From Candidatus Saccharimonadota bacterium (GTDB lineage Bacteria > Patescibacteriota > Saccharimonadia > Saccharimonadales > Saccharimonadaceae): 48,563 bases of DNA. The number at the start of each line of letters is the position of its first letter. Position 1 is the stretch's first letter. Shown here piece after piece: positions 33,385 through 42,879 of the stretch. The notes beneath the pieces were generated by a model. That model made no database searches. It was not told where the DNA came from and saw only the letters and a program-made list of their open reading frames with translations. Where the stretch lies: positions 1-48,563 of the forward strand of contig JAPUDS010000026.1 in NCBI GenBank assembly GCA_027492975.1. The letters run 5' to 3'. The position numbers and the translations under genes are program-made.

Positions 33385-34008
33385 CTAGTAGTAGCGCGAG
33401 TACATCACTGCTTCAGAAGTGAGCTCGTAGCTCGGGATTTCTTCTTTTCCGAACCAAAGCTTGATTTCATTTTCGGCTTCAGCCGCAGTTTCCGATGCGT
33501 GGATGATGTTATGAATCGAGCGCTGTTCCGCATTTGCGACCGATGGACTATCGACCGAATAATCACCTCGGATCGTCCCAACACCAGCCTTAAACGGCAA
33601 CGTGTGGCCGCACAGTTTGCGAACCATGTCGATAGCCTGTATGCCCTCTATAACCATCGCGACAGTCGGCCCTGAGGTCAAGTACTGCACGAGTGCTTCA
33701 GTAACGTCTTTACCAAGTTTTAGCTTATCACCAGTTCCGAGCACCTCCTCGACCGTAACGTCGAGAGTATCAAAGCCCGACACCGCTTTGTCACCCAGTC
33801 GACTCACCCATGCTTCATCGCTCATCGGATAGTGCTTCCGAACCATCTCTGCGGTTGGCTGGATCATTTGTATGGCAACGATCTTGAGGCCGACTTTTTC
33901 AAAACGATGGATAACGTCGCCGATGACGCCGCGCTTCACCCCATCTGGTTTTATCATTGCAAATGTCCGCTCAAATTTGATCTTGGCTATCACTGGATGT
34001 GTAGACAC
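33385..34008 (-). CDS. ndk: Nucleoside diphosphate kinase (extended form)
   Basis: 207 residues. NDK equilibrates NTP and NDP pools through a phospho-His intermediate: ERTFAMIKPDGVKRGVIGDV, GPTVAMVIEGIQAIDMVRKL, GTIRGDYS and the active-site NIIHASET are all present. It is about 60 residues longer than typical bacterial NDK (~140): an insert of about 45 residues (between SDEAW and ALVQYLTSG) lies in the Kpn-loop region, and the C-terminus is extended. Similar long forms occur in CPR and archaeal lineages. A single-gene unit; the leader before ATG 34008 has AAAGGAG. Confidence 0.93.
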   Translation of the reverse strand: MSTHPVIAKIKFERTFAMIKPDGVKRGVIGDVIHRFEKVGLKIVAIQMIQPTAEMVRKHYPMSDEAWVSRLGDKAVSGFDTLDVTVEEVLGTGDKLKLGKDVTEALVQYLTSGPTVAMVIEGIQAIDMVRKLCGHTLPFKAGVGTIRGDYSVDSPSVANAEQRSIHNIIHASETAAEAENEIKLWFGKEEIPSYELTSEAVMYSRYY

Positions 34009-34047
34009 TAAGTGCTCCTTTCAAAAAAGTAAATAGATTCTTACTGA

Positions 34048-34842
34048 TTATTGTATCAGAAGTACCGCCCCTACGACTACTGCAAGCCCTAGACGATACC
34101 AACCAAACGGCGCCAAACTGTTTTTCTTTAGAAAACGCATCATGAACCCTACAGCGAACAAACCAGTCGCGAACGCAACCAAGTTCGCCACGAGCAGAAC
34201 CGGCATGTTTTCGACAAAATACGCTCTGTCGGCCGACGTTATGAACAATTTGAGTATCACTCCAAGCATGATCGGAATAGACACGAGAAAGCTAAACTCA
34301 GCTGCGTGTTCCCTGTTAAGTCCGGTCAGTCTACCAGCGATAATAGTACTTCCCGAACGAGACGTTCCGGGTATCAGAGCCAGTACTTGTGCGCAACCTA
34401 TCACCAAAGAACGCTGCCAAGATAGCTGTTCGACACCCTTAACCGGTGACAACCGGGGCAATTTCTCAAGTACGATCATAACAACACCGACAACAGCAAG
34501 AGCAACAATAACCGTCACAACGTTGCTAAAAAAACTACTTTGCTGGATAACGCCCGCAAGGACAAAACCAGCGATACCGGCCGGTACACAGGCGATAAGT
34601 ATGTTGAGAGCGAGCTTGTATTTTTTTTGTTCAACGATATCTTTTACGATACTAAAGATTCGGTGTCGAAAGAAAATAAGAAGCGCAAGCACCGTACCTA
34701 AGTTGATCCACTCAAGAAACAGATGACTGCTCGTCCCGCCAAATAAGCGCTCAGCCAGCACCACGTGACCGGAACTCGATACAGGGATGAACTCTGTTAG
34801 CCCCTGCACTGCACCCAGAACAATACTCTCGATAATAGTCAT
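34048..34842 (-). CDS. uppP: Undecaprenyl-diphosphatase
   Basis: 264 residues, about eight TM segments. UppP/BacA dephosphorylates undecaprenyl diphosphate to recycle the lipid carrier for peptidoglycan and surface polysaccharide. The two family motifs are intact: [20 protein letters not shown] and [10 protein letters not shown] with the catalytic Glu, Ser and Arg positions. Over-production in other bacteria gives bacitracin resistance. It is divergent from the recombinase gene, with about 60 nt between them. Confidence 0.95.
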   Translation of the reverse strand: MTIIESIVLGAVQGLTEFIPVSSSGHVVLAERLFGGTSSHLFLEWINLGTVLALLIFFRHRIFSIVKDIVEQKKYKLALNILIACVPAGIAGFVLAGVIQQSSFFSNVVTVIVALAVVGVVMIVLEKLPRLSPVKGVEQLSWQRSLVIGCAQVLALIPGTSRSGSTIIAGRLTGLNREHAAEFSFLVSIPIMLGVILKLFITSADRAYFVENMPVLLVANLVAFATGLFAVGFMMRFLKKNSLAPFGWYRLGLAVVVGAVLLIQ

Positions 34843-34903
34843 CTACCTAGTGTATCACGTCACATGCGTCGCAAAATATTACAATAAGCGGTATAGTGGA
34901 GGT

Positions 34904-37084
34904 ATGTATCTGTCGGAACTTATCATCGACTTTGTCGAATCCCTGGAAGTCGAACGCGGACGAAGCCAAAAAACCGCCGAAAATTACCACCTCTACCTCG
35001 AACGGCTTGTCGAGTTTGCTGGAGATATAAAAGTTGACAAAATTACATCGGAGCTTGTGCGGAAATATCGCCTCTGGCTCAATCGTTATAAAAATGACAG
35101 CGGAAGCGAATTATCACTCCTCACCCAAAACTATCACCTGATCGCCCTTAGAAACTTCCTAAAGTACTGTGCAAAACGCGACATCACTACTCTCGCCGCT
35201 GAGAAAGTAGAATTGCCAAAAACAAAGCGGCGCCAAGTTAGTTTTTTAACAACAGATGAGACCGTGCGGCTGATCGATGCTGTCGATACAAATACAGTTG
35301 CAGGGATGCGTGACCGAGCAATACTCGAGCTGCTTTTCTCGAGTGGATTACGTGTCAGCGAACTTACCAACCTCAACCGCGATCATATAAACCTGGAGCG
35401 AGGCGAGTTTATGGTGCGCGGTAAAGGACAGAAAGACCGACCAGTATTTGTCAGCCCGGAAGCGACCGAGTGGCTCGCTCTGTACCTGAGATCCCGAACC
35501 GACAGCGCCGTTCCCTTGTTTGTGCGTTATAGCGGCTTCAAGACCGGTGATGAACGCGGCGAAAGCTTTCGCCTGAGTCCACGCTCAGTGCAGCGTGCTG
35601 TTTCGCAGTACGCCAAGCTAGCTGGTATCACAAAACATGTCAGCCCGCACACGCTTCGACACTGTCTCGATGCCGAAACAAGAATAAGCCTGCCAAGAAC
35701 CATCATATCTGCCGAAAAACTCTATCAAAGCAGTAAAGATGTTGTTAAAACAATCCATTGGCAGCATGGATATCAAACCACACGAAACATATCTCAGCGC
35801 TCTTCTCATACAACAGATACCTTACTGACAGTGCGGGCGGGCGGATTTGAATTAACGTGCACTCCTGAGCACCGGCTCTTCACCATTGGACCAAGTGGTA
35901 TCGAGGAAATCGTTGCACACGACCTTAAAATAGGAATGTATGTGGCGGGAGTGAAAAAAATATCCCAACAAAGCAAGCAATATTATAAACCGGAGGTATG
36001 GAGACTTATTGGTTATACCTGCGGTGACGGGACAGTGAGTGAACACCGGCATGGCGTGCTGCTTTCAGACAAAAATAAAAATAATCTGTTGTACTACCAA
36101 GAGCTTATCGAAAAACACTTCAAAAAAACTGCCTTCATCGAGAAAAATCATAACTCAAATGGCTATACTCTATTTTGCTACCATATGCCACTTGTTAAAC
36201 TACTAAAAAAACTTGGTCTTGCAGTGACGACACACGGCTTGCGAGTACCCGAAGAGTTGTTCGCATCATCCGAGAACGACATCGCGAATTTTTTGGCAGG
36301 ACTGTACGATGCCGATGGTAACAGCGGACAGCCAAAGCTATTTAGTGCCAATAAAGCCTTTATAAAAGATGTGCAGATGTTATTCCTTCGACTCGGTATT
36401 ACTGCACATTTGTATTCCAGAAATCGTACTGTCACCCTACCGAGACACACGACTCCCACGATACACGCTCTCCACTATCTCCAAATCCTCCATCTACCTG
36501 ATCAGGAAAAATTCGTTATTCGCATACCGACGCTCAAGACTATTCAGCTTAACCCTGATTATGTTGGCGAGAAACTGCCAGTTGGACCACTGCTGCGCGA
36601 GTTGCAAGCCATCGGCAAGACAAATGGCAAAAGTCTCCACTCGCTTCGACGAGATCAACAAAGTTTAAAGGACTATTCACGATATCTCAGTGGTAAAATT
36701 GTACCAACGAAAAAAACCGCCATGCGCTTTTACCACCGCTTTCGACGTATGGGCATCATTGACGAACGGCTTAATTTACTCCGTCGTCTTGCTAGTAGCA
36801 ATAATCAGTTGCGATGGTTACGTGTCAGCCAGATAACTTACACAAAAGGAGTCGTACAGGTGTATGATTTTGCCGTCGAGGAAACCGAGAATCTCATCAC
36901 TGACGGTTTCGTATCTCATAATTCTTTCGCCACTGATCTGCTCATGAACGGCGCCGATCTTCGTTCTGTACAGAGTATGCTGGGGCATAGTACCATAGCA
37001 ACGACCCAGGTATACACTCACGTAACAGATCAGCACCTCAAAGAAGTACACCGAAAATTTCACCGTACACGCAGCGATACGTAA
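34904..37084 (+). CDS. XerC/D-type tyrosine recombinase split by an intein
   Basis: 726 residues as translated; 306 residues after intein removal, a normal XerC/XerD length. The N-extein (1-253) has the SAM-like core-binding domain and the catalytic start: R150 (SSGLRVSEL), K174 (RGKGQKDRP), H249 and R252 (SPHTLRH). The C-extein (674-726) has [22 protein letters not shown] (H695) and the nucleophile Y704 (TTQVYTHV). Splicing would restore [15 protein letters not shown], the canonical motif, so the protein is inactive until spliced. It probably resolves chromosome dimers. A TATAGT box 6 nt upstream suggests a leaderless mRNA. It is the only recombinase in the window. Confidence 0.93.
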   Translation: MYLSELIIDFVESLEVERGRSQKTAENYHLYLERLVEFAGDIKVDKITSELVRKYRLWLNRYKNDSGSELSLLTQNYHLIALRNFLKYCAKRDITTLAAEKVELPKTKRRQVSFLTTDETVRLIDAVDTNTVAGMRDRAILELLFSSGLRVSELTNLNRDHINLERGEFMVRGKGQKDRPVFVSPEATEWLALYLRSRTDSAVPLFVRYSGFKTGDERGESFRLSPRSVQRAVSQYAKLAGITKHVSPHTLRHCLDAETRISLPRTIISAEKLYQSSKDVVKTIHWQHGYQTTRNISQRSSHTTDTLLTVRAGGFELTCTPEHRLFTIGPSGIEEIVAHDLKIGMYVAGVKKISQQSKQYYKPEVWRLIGYTCGDGTVSEHRHGVLLSDKNKNNLLYYQELIEKHFKKTAFIEKNHNSNGYTLFCYHMPLVKLLKKLGLAVTTHGLRVPEELFASSENDIANFLAGLYDADGNSGQPKLFSANKAFIKDVQMLFLRLGITAHLYSRNRTVTLPRHTTPTIHALHYLQILHLPDQEKFVIRIPTLKTIQLNPDYVGEKLPVGPLLRELQAIGKTNGKSLHSLRRDQQSLKDYSRYLSGKIVPTKKTAMRFYHRFRRMGIIDERLNLLRRLASSNNQLRWLRVSQITYTKGVVQVYDFAVEETENLITDGFVSHNSFATDLLMNGADLRSVQSMLGHSTIATTQVYTHVTDQHLKEVHRKFHRTRSDT
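35663..36922 (+). mobile_element. Intein with LAGLIDADG homing endonuclease
   Basis: 420 residues (C254 to N673). Splicing block A is [10 protein letters not shown] with Cys1. Block B has TCTPEHRL (T320...H323). The C-terminal block F/G is [12 protein letters not shown] followed by ITDGFVSHN, ending His-Asn, and the next residue is Ser, the +1 nucleophile. The middle carries two dodecapeptide motifs, LIGYTCGDG (368-376) and LAGLYDADG (464-472), both with the catalytic Asp. An extra ~120-residue basic region (about 540-650) may help DNA recognition. All splicing residues are present, so both splicing and homing look functional. The element is more A+T-rich than the exteins. Confidence 0.95.
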
Positions 37085-37102
37085 CATCTAGAACCGAGAG
37101 CA

Positions 37103-38239
37103 CTAATTACAGTTATTTGTACCGTTGTTAAGAGTGACAACCATGTCTTTGCAGATCGGAGCAGCCGAGTCAAGTGCATGACGCGGCAGAACAGTCGGCT
37201 GGGCGTATGAGACCTCGGCGCGAACGCGGCGGAATGCGTCGTTTGTGCGGCCAGTTGAGTCTATCCAGGGCTGTACGTTGTCAAAAAGTACCACCTGACC
37301 TGCGCTGTTTCGCGCAGCTAGCGTGAGATCGGTAGTGCTACCGTAAAGCAATGCTACTCTGACGTAGTACTGAGTACCCGACGGATTTCCTCCGCTAAAA
37401 CCATTCAGTGTTGTCGTACAGCTATAAAAGCCACCGGATGACGTACACTGGGCATATGAAATCGGAGCGATATCTGACCCTCTCATACTTCCTGTCGCTG
37501 CTCGAGCGTCATATGAAATATTCGGGGAAGTATTTGTGCATAACGCACCTGTACATGGCACGATATACAATGTTCTAGCCGCAGACTCCACCATGTTAAG
37601 ATCATTAAGCGGCAGAGTGAACGGGATGACCTGAAACTGCAGTACTGGTGCCTCATTACCCCAACTAGTCAAAACTGGCCAGTTCGCCAGAGACCCACTG
37701 CGAATCGATGACCCCATGCCGGTCCAGGTAACCTGTAGTCTGTTGAACGAGTCGACTGTTTTGAGCTGCTGGATATAGTCCGCGTCTGCCGTTAGCGTTG
37801 ACGTCGCAGATGGCGTTTTTGTCTGGATAGTGAGGCAGGTGTAGTGCTGCATATATTCCTCTGAGCCAGTAGTGCCAGTCATGCCCTCACCTTCAGCATT
37901 GACGTTCATTCCAAGTGTCGTAGCAAGAGCGCTGCCACGACCGCTAGTCAGGAGGTTGCAGCCACCCTGACTATTGAGTACGTCATCGGTACAATTCGCG
38001 TCGCCAGGATGAGACTGGCAGTACAGAAGGATCCGCTTACCATCCTCAACACCACTCCTAGCCGATGCAAGAGCGCTGGCGCTGAGGTCATTGTTCAGTG
38101 CCTGACGCTGATCTTCAACGACGATCGTGATAAAACCGACAGCAATAAGCGATATAAAGATCATGAAGAAAATAACCGTGAGAAGCGACACCAGCCCCTG
38201 CTCACTCTTTCTATATACGTCCGTCCTTGTAGTTATCAC
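37103..38239 (-). CDS. PilX-like minor pilin protein
   Basis: 378 residues. N-terminus KSEQGLVSLLTVIFFMIFIS resembles PilX-type proteins (a Gly followed by a long hydrophobic helix), then VVEDQRQALNNDLSASALAS and SGVEDGKRI. The remainder is an extracellular, Cys-containing, Ser/Thr-rich domain with a C-terminal Asn-rich tail. The start is GTG 38239, overlapping the upstream stop TAG by one base, with GGAGGA five nucleotides upstream. It is the last gene of the pilus operon, convergent with the recombinase gene (18 nt, no terminator seen). Confidence 0.75.
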   Translation of the reverse strand: MITTRTDVYRKSEQGLVSLLTVIFFMIFISLIAVGFITIVVEDQRQALNNDLSASALASARSGVEDGKRILLYCQSHPGDANCTDDVLNSQGGCNLLTSGRGSALATTLGMNVNAEGEGMTGTTGSEEYMQHYTCLTIQTKTPSATSTLTADADYIQQLKTVDSFNRLQVTWTGMGSSIRSGSLANWPVLTSWGNEAPVLQFQVIPFTLPLNDLNMVESAARTLYIVPCTGALCTNTSPNISYDARAATGSMRGSDIAPISYAQCTSSGGFYSCTTTLNGFSGGNPSGTQYYVRVALLYGSTTDLTLAARNSAGQVVLFDNVQPWIDSTGRTNDAFRRVRAEVSYAQPTVLPRHALDSAAPICKDMVVTLNNGTNNCN

Positions 38240-38844
38240 TACTGTCCTCCTCTCGAATATGCGGTTGTTTCAAAGTCGCCCAGAGCACAAAATTGATTCG
38301 TCCCGCAGGAAAACCCAAGAACTGACGACGCATCAGTAATTGCGATATTTTCACCAGATGTCGACAAAACGAGCGTGATACTCCACAGCCTACCTTGTTG
38401 TGTAACGGAAAATCTGAGTGGTGTTATATAGGCACCGACAAGGTCGGTTGATTTGCTTTTATCGACTTTAGCGGTAGAGCTTGCGCACAAACTACCCGTC
38501 GCATCTTGGACCGAAACAAACCGAAGTACAGTATCGTCAGTATACCTGTTGATCACCCCGCCATCGATACTCCAAACATAACTCTTCCCCCCGACGCATA
38601 GACGATTGTTGGTAAGCTGCGAGCCGTTCGGCTGAACACCTGTTCGCAGCGCCATACTGACATCGTCAACCAACTGCCGACCCGTCTGATCTATCTGGCG
38701 GATGGCCATGCCTTTAACATACTGTTTCGTCACCTGCATAACCGCTGCGACAGTAAAGAGTAGCAAAAACGCGATAAATGTCATAGCAAGCAACAGCTCG
38801 ATAAGTGTAAATCCACTTTCTTGTCTACGCTGTCTAGTTATCAT
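38239..38844 (-). CDS. Prepilin-like protein (PilW/GspJ type)
   Basis: 201 residues with a textbook class III prepilin signal: basic leader RQRRQES then G/FTLIELLLAMTFIAFLLL, with Glu at +5. The globular part has paired Cys (LCVGGK...SLCASS; FSCGTNQFCALG). Cut and methylated by the prepilin peptidase encoded upstream. Starts at ATG 38844, overlapping the preceding prepilin gene by 11 nt. Confidence 0.85.
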   Translation of the reverse strand: MITRQRRQESGFTLIELLLAMTFIAFLLLFTVAAVMQVTKQYVKGMAIRQIDQTGRQLVDDVSMALRTGVQPNGSQLTNNRLCVGGKSYVWSIDGGVINRYTDDTVLRFVSVQDATGSLCASSTAKVDKSKSTDLVGAYITPLRFSVTQQGRLWSITLVLSTSGENIAITDASSVLGFSCGTNQFCALGDFETTAYSRGGQ

Positions 38845-39424
38845 ACAACCTCACTACTGTTGAAATAACCTGTGTCACCGGGCTACTGTTCTGCTGCCAG
38901 CATGCGCGGATATAAAAGTCAGTGTATGGCACTGGATTGCCGCTACCCGACCGCACCTTTTGGATCCACAAACCATCTCCAGGCGCAGGAACCGCAGAAG
39001 CCTGAGCTCGGATGTTGGCGTTTGTAATATGCGTCAGAGACCCGTTTGCGGCAGTTGTCACCGCAAATGCGTTGCTCGTAGTGTTATTGCCATTGCCACA
39101 ACTACTCATGTTGGGCGCCCCACCGACAGAAGGAAGCCCTTTTATAGTGTTCCATAGCGTTGCAGCGGCTGTATCGTGTGGTGCTGTTAGGACGCTACCT
39201 CCCAGTTGTTGCATATGCATGTCACGCGCGTAGGTTAACATCTCTGTTTGGCGGTTCAGTAACAAGCGCACCTCTGAGCGCTCCATAGTGTCATACATCT
39301 GCGCCATACCTTTGTTCATGAGGGCAAATGTACCGACCAGTATGATACCAAACACAGATAGCGCCACCAGTACTTCGACGAGCGTGTCTCCCCTTTCTAG
39401 TCCGGCACGTTTTGTTATGAACAT
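38834..39424 (-). CDS. Prepilin-like protein (PilV/GspI type)
   Basis: 196 residues. Signal RAGLERG/DTLVEVLVALSVFG, cleaved after Gly and with Glu at +5, although +1 is Asp instead of Phe or Met. A mostly Ser/Thr/Asn-rich globular part with a few Cys follows. It overlaps its neighbours by 10-11 nt at both ends, so it is translated as part of the minor-pilin cluster. Confidence 0.82.
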   Translation of the reverse strand: MFITKRAGLERGDTLVEVLVALSVFGIILVGTFALMNKGMAQMYDTMERSEVRLLLNRQTEMLTYARDMHMQQLGGSVLTAPHDTAAATLWNTIKGLPSVGGAPNMSSCGNGNNTTSNAFAVTTAANGSLTHITNANIRAQASAVPAPGDGLWIQKVRSGSGNPVPYTDFYIRACWQQNSSPVTQVISTVVRLYDN

Positions 39425-40194
39425 AGTGCCCCCGGCGGCTGATAGTCAGTTGTGATACTTCCCGCTCCTTTACCTTGACCAAACGTTATCGCGGAACGAA
39501 CAGCGCTCGCAAAGTCGTTGTCGTTTCGTACGCAAACAGCAAGACTTGGGCTTGTAGAACTAGTAGACGCTGGATCAAAAGCAGCCGTATCACCGGTCAC
39601 CGCCGCTCGCAGACCAGTCGTATAATTACTACCAGAAACACTGTTGTAATACACCTGGACGACCCGACCAGAGTCAGGCATCTGTAGGAAGGCTACCGAG
39701 TTGACGCTTCCCCGCCCATTTCCAGCAGGCAATGCGGTTGAGCGCGTTGCTTGGGACACCCTGGCGCCCCACTTGAGCTCATAGGTGGACCGCCCCTCGG
39801 TGATCACTTTTAGCGAAGATGCGGCTAGCTTCTGAGGATCAGGCAATGCCGACTGTGCAGGATCAAGTGGTACTGTCGAGATAACATACGATGATGTAAT
39901 GGCTGTTCCGTCTATAGTAAGAAGTTTACCGAGCAAGAGACAATTACTCCGCCCAGGAGTCGAGTCGCCCAAGGAATTACACTCCGTACCCCCGGTGTTT
40001 CGACTGTTAACACCGTTCACCACTTCGTCGTACTGAGACTGAAAATACACCTGCAAGCTATCTGTCGTGTCTGAAAAACGCTGCCGTGCAGCCATAGAGC
40101 CAGTACCGATAAGAACCATCAAAAGCAATAGCCCACTGATCGCCAAAAACATCGTGACCTCTATAACGGTGAAACCTTTTGCACCTTCGAGCAT
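39415..40194 (-). CDS. Prepilin-like protein (GspH/FimU type)
   Basis: 259 residues from ATG 40194. The class III signal is very short: MLEGAKG/FTVIEVTMFLAISGL. A TATAAT box (40205-40210) overlaps an in-frame upstream ATG (40206), so that ATG cannot be in the transcript, and the second ATG, 10 nt after the box, is taken. The promoter probably drives the four minor pilin genes separately from pilD. The globular part has paired Cys (ECNSLGDSTPGRSNC) and ends PPGALCS. Confidence 0.8.
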   Translation of the reverse strand: MLEGAKGFTVIEVTMFLAISGLLLLMVLIGTGSMAARQRFSDTTDSLQVYFQSQYDEVVNGVNSRNTGGTECNSLGDSTPGRSNCLLLGKLLTIDGTAITSSYVISTVPLDPAQSALPDPQKLAASSLKVITEGRSTYELKWGARVSQATRSTALPAGNGRGSVNSVAFLQMPDSGRVVQVYYNSVSGSNYTTGLRAAVTGDTAAFDPASTSSTSPSLAVCVRNDNDFASAVRSAITFGQGKGAGSITTDYQPPGALCS

Positions 40195-40220
40195 CTTAGT
40201 GTTCATTATAGCATAACCAT

Positions 40221-41021
40221 TTATACAATCGGGCCAAATACAACGGATACGTACGCCGCAACGATCTGTTCGCCAAAAAGCAGCGCGAGTACGGTCGCAA
40301 GGATAAGGAATGGACCAAATGGGATGCGGGTTTTTTTAGTCATTTTCCCTGTCATGAGCCCTGGTATGATAATGAGAAATGCTATAACATTCGCGAGCAT
40401 AACAGCAAGCAAGCCGTGTTGCCAGCCGAGGACAAGTCCCATAAAAATTCCCAGTTTTACGTCGCCAAACCCGACCCACTCGCCCTTTGAGACAGCGTAC
40501 AACAGGCCATATAGTCCAGCAACGCTCGCGAGCCCTAGTAAGATGTTCGTAACGACCACGAGAGGCGCTACAGGTGCTAGAAAACTATAGTATAAAACGA
40601 CCCAGACAACACCTATTCCTATGAGTGGAAACATCAGAACATTCGGCAGTAGCGACCATTTCAGATCGTACAAAAATAACGCTGCAAGCAGCACTAGTGC
40701 AACAAGCCATAGGCCAAAGAGTACCCAGCCGACAGCAGTAAACCCGAGCGGCCAGAACAAGTACGAAACAGCGAAGACAGCGGCGACAGCCAGTTCGGTG
40801 AGCGGACTATCGTCAATCTTTTTGTGACAGTACCGGCACCTCCCTTTGAGCAGCGCCCAGCTCACTACTGGTACAAGGTCATACCAGGCAAGCACATGAT
40901 GACAGTGTGTGCATTCGCTGCGTTCGCGGACAAAATCCCGCTTTTTTTTGAGCCGCCAAACAAGCGCGTTGACGAAGCTGCCAAAACAGAGACCCAAAAG
41001 TAGAAGTATAAGCACTACCAT
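40221..41021 (-). CDS. pilD: Prepilin peptidase / N-methyltransferase
   Basis: 266 residues, about eight TM segments. PilD cuts class III signal peptides after Gly and methylates the new N-terminus. The two CxxC pairs of the zinc-binding loop (CTHCHHV, CRYCHKK) and both catalytic Asp contexts (LYDLKW, GFGDVKLG) are present, so the protein appears complete and active. It is placed between the pilin gene and the minor pilins it processes. A TATATA box lies a few bases upstream of ATG 41021. Confidence 0.94.
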   Translation of the reverse strand: MVVLILLLLGLCFGSFVNALVWRLKKKRDFVRERSECTHCHHVLAWYDLVPVVSWALLKGRCRYCHKKIDDSPLTELAVAAVFAVSYLFWPLGFTAVGWVLFGLWLVALVLLAALFLYDLKWSLLPNVLMFPLIGIGVVWVVLYYSFLAPVAPLVVVTNILLGLASVAGLYGLLYAVSKGEWVGFGDVKLGIFMGLVLGWQHGLLAVMLANVIAFLIIIPGLMTGKMTKKTRIPFGPFLILATVLALLFGEQIVAAYVSVVFGPIV

Positions 41022-41112
41022 AACCTATATACTAGCAAAAAACTTCCTCTAGCAATAGCGCCCCACTATATATGAGACGCTATTTATATAACTTAGGTTA
41101 GTTTTCTCTCGT

Positions 41113-41565
41113 CTAGTTTGCGTTATCCATGCAGGCAACGCCAGAGCCTTCGAGTTTCATGCGCACAGCAAAGTTTCGACCGCCAGCAGCCGTGATAGCC
41201 TCACCATTGCACTTAGATCCAGCCGTGTAGAACCATGTTCCCGGGGTAGTGGCTGAATCAACTGCAGTATCAGTGGCAGCTAGTGCGTACGCAGCGCCGC
41301 TAGTTGGGTCAGTCCAGTTAGATTTCATGTAATTAGTGACAAATGTACCAATATTAGCCGTCGTAGGGACAGCTCCCTTGTTATTTGCTTGATATTGCGT
41401 TATCCCTGCAGTAAACGAACTCAGAGAGCTCCTTCGCTGCGTGTCACGCTGACTTCTATTTAAAGCTGGAAGCGCTATAAAGACCATCAGAAAGATAAGC
41501 CCGGCGATAGCAAGCACCAGAACGACCTCGATGATGGTAAATCCTTGTTGTTTTCGTGTATTCAT
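41113..41565 (-). CDS. Type IV pilin (probable major subunit)
   Basis: 150 residues. MNTRKQQG/FTIIEVVLVLAIAGLIFL is a canonical short prepilin leader with Glu at +5. A C-terminal Cys pair (SKCNG...GVACMDN) forms the usual D-loop. AAGGGTGG lies upstream of ATG 41565. It has its own strong promoter inside the pilus locus, which fits a highly expressed major subunit; assignment as major pilin rather than minor is inferred from that and from its size. Confidence 0.85.
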   Translation of the reverse strand: MNTRKQQGFTIIEVVLVLAIAGLIFLMVFIALPALNRSQRDTQRRSSLSSFTAGITQYQANNKGAVPTTANIGTFVTNYMKSNWTDPTSGAAYALAATDTAVDSATTPGTWFYTAGSKCNGEAITAAGGRNFAVRMKLEGSGVACMDNAN

Positions 41566-41617
41566 AACCACCCTTTGTTATTGTTAAATTTATACTGGCT
41601 GACGCCGTATAGTGGCT

Positions 41618-41647
41618 ATTATAATCCGCTTGCACCATAAAACACAA
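41618..41647 (-). promoter_or_regulatory. Internal promoter for the pilin gene
   Basis: Minus strand: -35 TTGTGT (41642-41647), 18-nt spacer, -10 TATAAT (41618-41623), in the 87-nt gap between pilC and the pilin gene. The leader would be about 45 nt. Confidence 0.65.
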
Positions 41648-41652
41648 GCATT

Positions 41653-42873
41653 TTATCGACCAGTTGCCGCCCCGGAACCGACGAGCGAGTAGATCGGGAA
41701 CAGTACGGCGCCGATCATGAGGCCGGCAACACCGGCTAGCGCGACCATCAGTATCGGCTCTATCATGGTTGAGATCGCTTTTATAGACTGGTCGACCTCG
41801 TTCTCATAAAACGTTGCGGCCTTACCGAGCATAGCGTCGATACCGCCCGACTGTTCACCGATACTGATCATCTGCGGTACTAGCGGCAGTACGTACTCTT
41901 CGCCTTTGAGCGAGACTGACAGCGCCTTGCCATCTTTGACCTTGTCGGCAGCCCGCTCGATAGCCGCGGCGATATGCACGTTGTTCACGGCTCTCGCAGA
42001 AATCTTCAGTGTTTCAAGCATCTGAACGCCGGTTGACATGAGTGTTTCAGTAGTGCGTGCAAAGCGCGCCATATAGAGTTTGCGAAACAGTATGCCGAAC
42101 ATCGGGACGTTCAGCTTAAAACCGTCGATAAATTTCCTACCGGCTGTCGTTTTCGACCAGTTGATACCGAAGTAGATAAGAACACCGAGGATAGCTACTA
42201 CTAACCACCAGAAATTTATCACAAACTCCGACGCAGTTACCATAACGGCAGTTATAACAGGTAATTCCTGATGAAGGTCTTTGTAAAGTTTCTGTATCTG
42301 TGGAACAACTGTTACGAGCATAAAGATGATAACTCCAACCATGACGAGACTGACGATAAGCGGATACACCATAGCGCCCTTTACCTTACCCATGATCTCG
42401 GCGTTTTTTTCCTCCTGGTCGGCGATCCGCTCGAGTGCCCTATCCATAGTTCCGGAAACCTCCCCGGCAGAGATAAGCGCGATATAGACGTCATCAAACA
42501 CATCCGAATGCTTTGCAAACGCTACCGACAGAGCCGAGCCGCCCTCGACCGCAGTGATGATATCTTGAACGATAGCCTGGAGCCGCTTGTGTTCTGTCTG
42601 TTCCTTAACGGTGTGCAGACTCTGTGCGAGCGGTAGACCGGCGTTTATAAGTGTTGCAAGCTGTCTAGTAAAGACGATCCGGGATTTTGTCGGCACTTTG
42701 TTCGTTAGCTTCGAGAAGAAACCACCCGCTTCGGACTGCTCGACTATCTGGAGCGGCATAAGCCCCTGGGCTATAAGCAGCTTCGCCGCCGACTTCTCAC
42801 TATCTGCCTTGACGGTCGACTTCACGACCTTGTTTGAACTCGTGTCTTTTGCGGTGTAGTTAAAATCAAGCAT
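41653..42873 (-). CDS. pilC: Type IV pilus inner-membrane platform protein
   Basis: 406 residues. Two T2SSF domains (about 68-190 and 270-395; FTRQLATLINAGLPLAQSL and LMSTGVQMLETLKISARAV) and three TM segments (YPLIVSLVMVGVIIFMLVTV; WWLVVAILGVLIYFGI; IEPILMVALAGVAGLMIG). PilC is the membrane rotor or platform on which PilB and PilT act during extension and retraction. The N-terminus FNYTAKDTSSNKVVKSTVKA is typical. The gene lies 7 nt after pilT. Confidence 0.95.
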   Translation of the reverse strand: MLDFNYTAKDTSSNKVVKSTVKADSEKSAAKLLIAQGLMPLQIVEQSEAGGFFSKLTNKVPTKSRIVFTRQLATLINAGLPLAQSLHTVKEQTEHKRLQAIVQDIITAVEGGSALSVAFAKHSDVFDDVYIALISAGEVSGTMDRALERIADQEEKNAEIMGKVKGAMVYPLIVSLVMVGVIIFMLVTVVPQIQKLYKDLHQELPVITAVMVTASEFVINFWWLVVAILGVLIYFGINWSKTTAGRKFIDGFKLNVPMFGILFRKLYMARFARTTETLMSTGVQMLETLKISARAVNNVHIAAAIERAADKVKDGKALSVSLKGEEYVLPLVPQMISIGEQSGGIDAMLGKAATFYENEVDQSIKAISTMIEPILMVALAGVAGLMIGAVLFPIYSLVGSGAATGR

Positions 42874-42879
42874 CGCCCG

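Noticed and set aside
34142-34726. A 194-codon plus-strand ORF opposite uppP
   Set aside because: It is an antisense shadow; uppP has both catalytic motifs in frame.
34787-34903. N-terminal extension of the recombinase
   Set aside because: It overlaps uppP on the other strand and lies upstream of the -10 box; Xer homology begins at [10 protein letters not shown] (34904).
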